This document shows, piece by piece, positions 1 to 4,560 of a stretch of DNA of 13,660 bases (its first letter is position 1; every line of letters begins with the position of its first letter). Source of the stretch: an uncultured Bacillota bacterium (GTDB taxonomy: Bacteria; Bacillota; Clostridia; Christensenellales; QAND01); NCBI GenBank assembly GCA_905208455.1, contig CAJLPK010000047.1, positions 1 to 13,660 on the forward strand. Reading direction: 5' to 3'. The notes below the pieces were generated by a model. That model was not told where the DNA came from and searched no databases. It saw only the letters and a list, made by a program, of their open reading frames with translations. Made by a program: the position numbers and the translations under genes.

Positions 1-5
1 TGTGA

Positions 6-36
6 AAAAAGCGGGTCCATTCTGGACCCGCTTTTT
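6..36. terminator. Strong bidirectional hairpin terminator
   Basis: A perfect 14-bp stem (6-19 with 23-36) with a TTC loop and A/T tails on both sides. It can end transcription in either direction, so it may serve a gene to the left of the window as well as back up the tRNA terminator next to it. Confidence 0.8.
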
Positions 37-48
37 CCTGCGTAAAAC

Positions 49-79
49 AAAAAGGTTTTGCAAGATGCAAAACCTTTTT
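49..79 (-). terminator. Terminator of tRNA-Pro
   Basis: A perfect 14-bp stem (49-62 with 66-79), loop AGA, lies 1 base beyond the tRNA 3' end on the minus strand. The minus-strand transcript runs into a U-rich tract (complement of 41-53). Together with the hairpin at 6-36 it forms two terminators in tandem. Confidence 0.85.
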
Positions 80-80
80 A

Positions 81-157
81 TGGTCGAGGTGACAGGATTT
101 GAACCTGCGGCCTTTTGGTCCCGAACCAAACGCGCTACCAAGCTGCGCTACACCTCG
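81..157 (-). tRNA. tRNA-Pro (anticodon CGG)
   Basis: The minus strand folds as a 77-nt cloverleaf. The acceptor stem CGAGGTG pairs with CACCTCG, the discriminator is A and CCA is encoded in the gene (81-83). The D arm is GCGC/GCGC, the anticodon stem is TTTGG/CCAAA with loop TTCGGGA, and the T arm contains GGTTCAAATCC. Positions 34-36 of the loop read CGG, which decodes the proline codon CCG. The gene stands alone with its own promoter and terminator. Confidence 0.97.
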
Positions 158-187
158 AAAACAACGCCTTCTATCAAAGACTTGATT

Positions 188-216
188 ATGATATAGTATT
201 TTTGCAGTGTTGTCAA
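188..216 (-). promoter_or_regulatory. Sigma-A promoter of tRNA-Pro
   Basis: On the minus strand a consensus -35 TTGACA (211-216) is followed after exactly 17 bases by a -10 TATCAT (188-193). The start point would fall near 181, about 24 bases before the mature tRNA 5' end. Confidence 0.85.
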
Positions 217-326
217 GGGAAGATAGCGCAAATTTTGATATATGGCCGAATGGTTCCGGCGTTTATGAAAAAACAAGAAGAAAGAGTAGGGCCGAACGCC
301 GGTTAAATCCCTCAGGAGCTAGGCGG

Positions 327-701
327 TCAGCCGGAAAGAGAATCGGATTCGGGAAGACTGTACCGAATATAAGTGGATAGGACAGAGACAAACTCGGATA
401 CGCTGGGAATCTCTTTGGCAGAGCGTTTGAAATACAGCAAGAAACGTTCGCTGGCAACGCCGGATTCATAGGCATCAATGATGGCCCGGCGCATAGCGCT
501 TTCGACAGCGCCGATGGAACGCTGGTGTATTTTGGCTACGACGGGATAAAATTGATCCATGACTTCGGACAGGTATTCAGGATGTGCCAAAGCCAGAGAA
601 ATGCTGGTACATAGATAACGGTGGCCTGCACAATGATGCCGAATGCCAAAGGCTTGCAAATGATGAAAAATGGCTTTTTGTATTTCTAATTCGGATTTCA
701 T
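327..701 (-). CDS. Stand-alone Spo0A C-terminal (effector) domain protein, paralog 1
   Basis: The 124-residue protein aligns over almost its full length with the DNA-binding effector domain of Spo0A, the sporulation master regulator. Shared features are the GIRHHCAGHRYL segment near residues 19-30 (Spo0A has G-x-P-x-H-x-K-GY-x-YL), FYPVVA at 51-56 (YPDIA in Spo0A), the recognition-helix region AVESAMRRAIIDAYESG at 65-81 (RVERAIRHAIEVAWSRG in Spo0A) and PSVSEF near 99-104. The phosphoacceptor receiver domain that forms the first half of Spo0A is absent, so it cannot be controlled by the phosphorelay in the usual way. The start ATG at 701 follows an AAGGGGGG ribosome site 11 bases upstream. It is divergent from the alkA-like gene and about 45% identical by eye to the paralog at 1653-2012. 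A role as a cytoplasmic DNA-binding regulator competing at 0A boxes is inferred. Confidence 0.85.
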   Translation of the reverse strand: MKSELEIQKAIFHHLQAFGIRHHCAGHRYLCTSISLALAHPEYLSEVMDQFYPVVAKIHQRSIGAVESAMRRAIIDAYESGVASERFLLYFKRSAKEIPSVSEFVSVLSTYIRYSLPESDSLSG

Positions 702-921
702 GTAGAAATTCGCCCCCCTTGCATAAAATCGGTATCACAGAAAGCGCCGTTGGGCAAGCAAATCGTGATGGTTAGTTTCGATTCTGTATATTTCTTTGGC
801 TTTCTGCTTTGTTCCTGTAATTTTTACAAAAACCGCGTGAAAATATAGGAATTGATGATAAAAATATCGTGGCAAAGGGGAGCCTTTCACCAAGGCTTCA
901 AGAGAGAGGAGAAAGGGGCTT

Positions 922-1578
922 ATGCCTTATTTTGAATACCAGGCAGAGGCGGTGGCCTACTTAGCCAAAAAAGATAAACGGCTGGGCGAGGCGATGGAGA
1001 AGATCGGGCCGGTGCATCGTGAGGTGATCCCCGATTTGTTTCAAGCGTTGGTAAACGCGGTGGTAGGCCAGCAGATCTCTACCAAAGCACAACAGACGAT
1101 TTGGCAGCGGTTCATCGATACGATGGGAGAAATCACCCCTGAAAAAATTTTGGAAACTTCTCCTTCTGGGATACAGCAGTTGGGCATCTCACAGAGAAAG
1201 AGCAGCTACATTTACGGGATCGCTGAAAAAGTGGTAAGCGGTGCCTTGGATTTAGCGGCGCTCACGGAGAAAAGTGATGAAGAGGTATGCAAAGCATTGA
1301 GTGCTTTGAAAGGAGTAGGAACCTGGACGGCAGAAATGCTGATGATTTTTTCCATGCAGCGCCTGAATATTATGAGTTATGGAGACCTAGCGCTCCATAG
1401 AGGGCTGCGCATGCTGTACCACCATCGCCATATAGATGAGAAAAAATTTCGGATGTATCATAGGCGGTACACGCCATATGCATCGGTTGCAAGCCTATAC
1501 CTCTGGGAAATCGCAGGCGGGGCGGTGCCCGGCATGCGCGATTATGCGCCTAGACCATCAAAAAGGGAGAAAAAATAA
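922..1578 (+). CDS. DNA-3-methyladenine glycosylase, AlkA-like (HhH-GPD superfamily)
   Basis: The 218-residue protein belongs to the HhH-GPD base-excision repair family, which removes alkylated bases such as 3-methyladenine from DNA. The core opens with VNAVVGQQISTKAQQTIW (44-61). The helix-hairpin-helix LKGVGTWTA lies at 129-137, and the catalytic aspartate is D155 in YGDLALHRGL. There is no C-terminal iron-sulphur cysteine cluster, which argues against endonuclease III or MutY, and the AlkA N-terminal domain is short or missing. The start ATG at 922 has an AGGAG site at 907-911. A small 6-bp hairpin (881-897) sits in the leader. The gene lies between the two Spo0A-C paralogs, divergent from one and convergent with the other. 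It is an alkylation-repair enzyme in all likelihood; the exact substrate range is unknown. Confidence 0.88.
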   Translation: MPYFEYQAEAVAYLAKKDKRLGEAMEKIGPVHREVIPDLFQALVNAVVGQQISTKAQQTIWQRFIDTMGEITPEKILETSPSGIQQLGISQRKSSYIYGIAEKVVSGALDLAALTEKSDEEVCKALSALKGVGTWTAEMLMIFSMQRLNIMSYGDLALHRGLRMLYHHRHIDEKKFRMYHRRYTPYASVASLYLWEIAGGAVPGMRDYAPRPSKREKK

Positions 1579-1584
1579 AGGAAA

Positions 1585-1629
1585 CCACCAACGGGTTTGC
1601 CGGGTTGCGGCCGGCAGGTTCGTTGGTGG
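1585..1629 (+). other. Long RNA hairpin after the alkA-like gene
   Basis: Bases 1585-1603 pair with 1611-1629 around a 7-base loop: nine perfect outer pairs, four consecutive G.U/U.G wobbles, then six more Watson-Crick pairs. In the opposite strand the wobbles become A-C mismatches, so the fold is favoured only in the plus-strand RNA, starting 6 bases after the glycosylase stop codon. No T-run follows, so it is not a standard intrinsic terminator. It may protect the mRNA 3' end, or block read-through into the convergent gene. Confidence 0.6.
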
Positions 1630-1652
1630 CTCCCGGGGGAAACTAGATGAAA

Positions 1653-2012
1653 TCAAAGATCTCCATACAGCAATTTATGAACATTGCCTGTCATAAACTC
1701 TGAAACTGTGGGACACTCATGCGTATAGCGCAAGAAAATTTTATGAAATTGCTTTTTGCAATTTCCATGCTCATAAGCATCTACAATGGCTCTGCGCATC
1801 GAGCTTTCTACCGCAGAAGGCGTAGAGTGATGGACCGCAGCCACAGCCGGATAAAATTTATCCGTCATTTCATTGAGGATACCTGGCTGTTCTAAGGCCA
1901 ATTGCAATCCAGTACACAGATAACGAAAGCCGGCGCTATGATGCTTAAAGCCGAATAACAATAACTGTGAAAATACAAGTTTTTCAGTATCTACTGCATT
2001 CACCATATTCAC
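1653..2012 (-). CDS. Stand-alone Spo0A C-terminal (effector) domain protein, paralog 2
   Basis: This protein of 117-119 residues is a second receiver-less Spo0A effector domain. Numbered from the GTG, it shows FGFKHHSAGFRYLCT (20-34), FYPAVAAVH (53-61), the recognition-helix region AVESSMRRAIVDAYEHG (67-83) and PTVSEF (101-106), the same landmarks as Spo0A and as the paralog at 327-701. The start is either GTG at 2012 or ATG at 2006. The GAGAGG ribosome site lies about 4 bases before the GTG and 10 before the ATG, so the ATG (117 residues) may be the true one. A good sigma-A promoter (2033-2061) overlaps or adjoins 0A-like boxes, which suggests control by itself, by its paralog or by Spo0A. 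The gene converges on the glycosylase gene. The domain assignment is strong by motif; the regulatory role is inferred. Confidence 0.85.
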   Translation of the reverse strand: MNMVNAVDTEKLVFSQLLLFGFKHHSAGFRYLCTGLQLALEQPGILNEMTDKFYPAVAAVHHSTPSAVESSMRRAIVDAYEHGNCKKQFHKIFLRYTHECPTVSEFMTGNVHKLLYGDL

Positions 2013-2032
2013 GGTCCCTCTCTTTCAAGTTG

Positions 2033-2061
2033 ATTATCGTCAAATTTTGGTAACTAAGCAA
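2033..2061 (-). promoter_or_regulatory. Sigma-A promoter of Spo0A-C paralog 2
   Basis: Minus-strand -35 TTGCTT (2056-2061), a 17-base spacer and -10 GATAAT (2033-2038) place the start point near 2026, leaving a leader of about 14-20 bases. A 6/7 0A-like box (2036-2042) overlaps the -10, and a perfect one (2066-2072) lies just upstream of the -35. Confidence 0.7.
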
Positions 2062-2134
2062 GGACTTCGCCAATATACGAGTTTATTCCTTTTTATTCGT
2101 CATAATTCGACGAAAATAGAACCCTTTTTCGACA
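2036..2134 (-). promoter_or_regulatory. Cluster of five 0A-box-like sites
   Basis: The 0A-box consensus is TGNCGAA, read on the minus strand and appearing on the plus strand as TTCGNCA. Perfect matches are TTCGCCA (2066-2072), TTCGTCA (2096-2102) and TTCGACA (2128-2134). One-mismatch sites are ATCGTCA (2036-2042) and TTCGACG (2106-2112). All five have the same orientation, and successive starts are 30, 30, 10 and 22 bases apart, close to whole turns of the helix. The 10-base tandem at 2096/2106 has the spacing known for Spo0A dimer binding. A further one-mismatch site in the other orientation lies at 2146-2152. The cluster lies between a Spo0A-C gene and a divergent nitroreductase gene. Confidence 0.7.
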
Positions 2135-2170
2135 AAATGAGCATTTTACGAATCGAAAAAACAGGGGGTT

Positions 2171-2200
2171 TTCCTTTTGTTTAAGAAGATGTAGGATAAT
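2171..2200 (+). promoter_or_regulatory. Probable promoter of the nitroreductase gene
   Basis: A -10 GATAAT at 2195-2200 and a weak -35 TTCCTT at 2171-2176, 18 bases apart, would start transcription near 2207, about 22 bases before the ATG. The weak -35 box would suit an activator-dependent promoter; the nearest perfect 0A box ends about 70 bases upstream of the start point. Confidence 0.4.
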
Positions 2201-2228
2201 AAAAGAAAGACAATGGGAGGTGTCAGAG

Positions 2229-2810
2229 ATGGATCTACAGCAGGCCGTTTTGCAAAATATTATGACAAGACGCAGTGTGAGGAAATACCAGGAAAGACCC
2301 ATACCGCATGATGTATTGGAAAGGATCTTGGAAGCAGGGACTTGGGCGCCTAGCGCCAGCAACCGCCAGACCTGGCATTTTACTGTAGTGACAGACAAGA
2401 AAATCATTGACGCGTGGAACCAGGCGGGGAAGCAGTGGATGGCCCATTGCGGCAGGGAAACCCAGGAAAGAGTAGGGCGCGATCCGGAGCGGCATGTATT
2501 TTTTCATGCGCCATGTGTTTTGCTGGTTTCCTATAAAAAGGATCCGAGCTGGCACAGCAACTGGGGGGAAGTGGATACGGCCCTGGCGGCAGAAAACATC
2601 ATGCTGGCTGCCCATGCCATGGGCCTAGGCAGTTGCTATATCGGATGGTTTACGCCCTGGCTGCAGAGCGGCGATGCGGAGGAGATCATCAAGCAAGCGG
2701 CGCTGCCAAAGGATTATCAGCCATTCCATTTTATCACGCTGGGCTATCCGGAGCAGGTAGGGACAGCGCCGAAACGCATAAAGGGATGCATCCATTACCT
2801 GGAGGACTGA
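2229..2810 (+). CDS. Nitroreductase family protein (FMN-dependent oxidoreductase)
   Basis: The 193-residue protein has the nitroreductase fold used by FMN enzymes that reduce nitro compounds, quinones or enones with NAD(P)H. Landmarks are the FMN-phosphate segment RRSVRKY (14-20), the flavin-contact segment APSASNRQTWHF (40-51), GLGSCYIGW (132-140) and the terminal FITLGYPE (168-175). The start is set at ATG 2229, 8 bases after a GGGAGG site (2215-2220). The in-frame GTG at 2220 overlaps that site and is unlikely to be used. The gene diverges from Spo0A-C paralog 2 across the 0A-box cluster and ends in its own terminator, so it forms a single-gene unit. The natural substrate is not deducible. 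Confidence 0.9.
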   Translation: MDLQQAVLQNIMTRRSVRKYQERPIPHDVLERILEAGTWAPSASNRQTWHFTVVTDKKIIDAWNQAGKQWMAHCGRETQERVGRDPERHVFFHAPCVLLVSYKKDPSWHSNWGEVDTALAAENIMLAAHAMGLGSCYIGWFTPWLQSGDAEEIIKQAALPKDYQPFHFITLGYPEQVGTAPKRIKGCIHYLED

Positions 2811-2815
2811 TACAC

Positions 2816-2846
2816 AAAAAAGGGAGCCGGGCAGGCTCCTTTTTTA
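2816..2846 (+). terminator. Terminator of the nitroreductase gene
   Basis: GGAGCC (2823-2828) pairs with GGCTCC (2834-2839). The stem is extended by a G.T pair and by A/T pairs, and a run of six T follows (2840-2845). Confidence 0.85.
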
Positions 2847-2856
2847 TTGCAGGGGA

Positions 2857-2886
2857 TTGGCCCAGGCCGGCCGGCAATGGTACAAT
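2857..2886 (+). promoter_or_regulatory. Extended -10 promoter of the carbonic anhydrase operon
   Basis: A -10 TACAAT (2881-2886) is preceded by a TGG (2878-2880), fitting the extended -10 motif. A -35 TTGGCC (2857-2862) lies 18 bases upstream. The start point would be near 2893. Confidence 0.6.
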
Positions 2887-2915
2887 AAAACAAATAGGCA
2901 AGGAGGCGGATTCAT

Positions 2916-3458
2916 TTGGTAGAGGAATTGCTGGCCTTTAATACAAGGTTTGTAAAGGAAAAGCAGTATGAACGATATGCTACGAGCAAGTATCCTGATA
3001 AAAAGATCGCCATTTTATCCTGTATGGATACCCGGCTGACAGAGCTGCTGCCTGCGGCGCTTGGCTTAAAAAATGGGGATGTCAAAATCATCAAGAACGC
3101 AGGCGCTACCATTACACAGCCGTTTGGCAGTGCGGTCCGAAGCCTGCTGATCGCAATCTATGAACTGGGTGTTGAGGAAATATTGATTGTGGGGCATACG
3201 GATTGCGGAGTCCAGCACATGGACAGCCAAGCGCTGGTCGAGAAGATGAAGCAAAAAGGCATTGCACAGCAAACGCTGGATATGATGGATTACTGCGGGA
3301 TTGACTTTGCGCGCTGGCTCAGCGGATTTGAGGATGTAGACACTTCGGTAAAGGAAGCGGTCGAGCTTTTGAAAAATCATCCGCTCGTACCCAAGGACAT
3401 TGCGATTTATGGATTTGTCATGGACACCTATACCGGCGCAATGCAGCGTGTGGATTGA
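2916..3458 (+). CDS. Beta-class carbonic anhydrase (small form)
   Basis: The 180-residue protein is a beta-carbonic anhydrase, a zinc enzyme that interconverts CO2 and bicarbonate in the cytoplasm. The zinc ligands are C36, H94 and C97, seen in SCMDTRL (35-41) and GHTDCG (93-98). D38 and R40 form the conserved catalytic dyad. KNAGA at 60-64 is also typical of the family. The length matches the short prokaryotic subgroup, which lacks the long C-terminus of the plant-type enzymes. The start is TTG at 2916, supported by AGGAGG at 2901-2906 nine bases upstream; no ATG fits. The stop codon directly abuts the ATG of the next gene, so the two are probably co-translated. Carboxylation reactions in anaerobes depend on the bicarbonate supply, but the reason for its linkage to the downstream genes is unclear. 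Confidence 0.92.
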   Translation: MVEELLAFNTRFVKEKQYERYATSKYPDKKIAILSCMDTRLTELLPAALGLKNGDVKIIKNAGATITQPFGSAVRSLLIAIYELGVEEILIVGHTDCGVQHMDSQALVEKMKQKGIAQQTLDMMDYCGIDFARWLSGFEDVDTSVKEAVELLKNHPLVPKDIAIYGFVMDTYTGAMQRVD

Positions 3459-3794
3459 ATGAGACGACAGACTGCGACACGGCCGCTCTTTTCGCAAAGA
3501 GTGTATGAGGCGGTCAAAGAGATCCCAGCCGGGCAGGTAGCCACCTATGGGGAGATTGCCTGGCGCATTGGCTCGCCGAAGGCAGCCAGACAGGTGGGGC
3601 AGGCGCTTTCTCACTGCGAGGACCCGGAGATACCATGCCACCGTGTGGTCAATGCCAAGGGCAATACAGCGCCTGGCTTTGCCGAACAGGCTGCGCTGCT
3701 GCTGGCAGAGGGCGTTCCGTTTTTAGCAGAGGGCAGGGTGGATCTAAAACGCTGCTTGGAGGGCAGAAAAAGGCATGAAGGAAACGAGAGATAA
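3459..3794 (+). CDS. MGMT family protein, C-terminal alkyltransferase domain only
   Basis: The 111-residue protein corresponds to the DNA-binding and active-site half of O6-methylguanine-DNA methyltransferase. It has FSQRVYEAVKEIPAGQVATYGEIA (11-34), the ARQVG segment with the probable arginine finger R44, and the active-site motif IPCHRVV at 58-64 with acceptor cysteine C60. The N-terminal domain of full MGMT/Ogt is missing. Alkyltransferase-like proteins of this size usually carry tryptophan in place of the cysteine, whereas here the cysteine is kept, so direct alkyl transfer is possible. After the active site, NAKGNTAPGF replaces the usual glycine-rich lesion-pocket loop. There is no spacing to the carbonic anhydrase stop, and 20 bases overlap with the next gene, so translation is coupled. 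It could be a minimal suicide repair protein or a damage sensor. Confidence 0.85.
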   Translation: MRRQTATRPLFSQRVYEAVKEIPAGQVATYGEIAWRIGSPKAARQVGQALSHCEDPEIPCHRVVNAKGNTAPGFAEQAALLLAEGVPFLAEGRVDLKRCLEGRKRHEGNER

Positions 3795-4551
3795 AGTGGA
3801 GATTGGGCCAAAGTTTGTCCAAGAGACATCTTATTGTGATTTTTCACAGACAGGGCGCCGGAAAGGGGAGCTGCAGCCAGCCCAGTTTTGGAGGGCTGAT
3901 GAGGGCATGCGGATCATACCGCTGCCATCCTGGAAAAAAGAACTGCCGCCCAGCTCGCTCTGGGCGGCGATTGAACATCGCCGGAGCAGGCGCGCATACG
4001 AGAAAGAAGCGCTGACAATACAGGCGTTGGCTTGTTTGTGCGGCGCAACGCAGGGGGTTCAAAAAGAGATTGTATTCAACGGGAAGGCCACGCTGCGCCC
4101 GGTGCCGTCCGCAGGAGCCAAGCACGCCATAGAGACGATGCTGCTCATCCGCCGGGTAGAGGGACTGGCGCCGGGCTTGTACCGCTATTTGCCGAAAGAG
4201 CATGCGCTGGGATGGGTCAGAGAGACGCCGCAGGCGTGGCTCTCTGCCTTGGATACGGCCTTTACCAGCAACCGTTTTCAGCATAACAGCGCTGTGACCT
4301 TTTTCTGGGTAGCTGTGCCGGAGCGCATGGTCTGGCACCATGGCCAGCGCGGGTACCGGAATCTTTACCTGGACGCGGGGCATATAGGGCAGAACTTTTA
4401 CCTGGCGGCGGAGGGCCTGGGGCTGGCGGCTTGTACGATGTGCGTATTCGATGATGCGGCGATGAAAGAGCTTTTGGGGCTGCATGGCGGACAGTTCCTT
4501 TTGTATACGGCGGCGGCAGGCCGGAGGAAACCGGAACCTGCCGCTACGTAA
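3775..4551 (+). CDS. SagB-type nitroreductase-fold oxidoreductase
   Basis: The 258-residue protein resembles the SagB/ThcOx branch of the nitroreductase superfamily. These are FMN enzymes, best known for oxidising thiazolines to thiazoles in peptide natural-product clusters. It has the SagB-like N-terminus with SYCDFSQTGR (19-28), the FMN segment RRSRRAY (69-75), RPVPSAGAKH (108-117), LAPGLYRY (131-138), DAGHIGQNFYLAAEGLGLA (200-218) and a C-terminal flavin-contact region. The start ATG at 3775 lies inside the end of the MGMT-like gene, with GGAGGG about 12 bases upstream. No YcaO cyclodehydratase, precursor peptide or exporter is in the window, so a toxin or bacteriocin role is not supported. 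It is a free-standing oxidoreductase of unknown substrate. Confidence 0.82.
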   Translation: MKETRDKVEIGPKFVQETSYCDFSQTGRRKGELQPAQFWRADEGMRIIPLPSWKKELPPSSLWAAIEHRRSRRAYEKEALTIQALACLCGATQGVQKEIVFNGKATLRPVPSAGAKHAIETMLLIRRVEGLAPGLYRYLPKEHALGWVRETPQAWLSALDTAFTSNRFQHNSAVTFFWVAVPERMVWHHGQRGYRNLYLDAGHIGQNFYLAAEGLGLAACTMCVFDDAAMKELLGLHGGQFLLYTAAAGRRKPEPAAT

Positions 4552-4560
4552 GCTATTTTT
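4515..4560 (+). terminator. Possible terminator inside the end of the SagB-type gene
   Basis: GGCAGGCCGG (4515-4524) pairs with CCGG (4531-4534) and, after a 2-base bulge, CCTGCC (4537-4542). TATTTTT follows 12 bases later. The long gap makes this weak, but only one base separates the two convergent genes and no other terminator is visible. Confidence 0.3.

Noticed and set aside
256..302. Inverted repeat CCGGCGTT / AACGCCGG with a 31-base gap, plus a direct repeat GGCCGAA, beyond the 3' end of the first Spo0A-C gene.
   Set aside because: The loop is long, the stem only 8 bp, and the T-run lies inside the loop rather than after the stem on the minus strand, so a terminator is not supported.
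702..921. Possible 0A boxes between Spo0A-C paralog 1 and the alkA-like gene.
   Set aside because: Only one site with a single mismatch (TTCGCCC, 709-715) and several poorer ones are present, so this gap does not show the array seen at 2036-2134.
2916..4551. A streptolysin S-like or thiazole-peptide biosynthesis cluster, suggested by the SagB-type gene.
   Set aside because: No YcaO cyclodehydratase, precursor peptide, protease or ABC exporter gene is present in the window.
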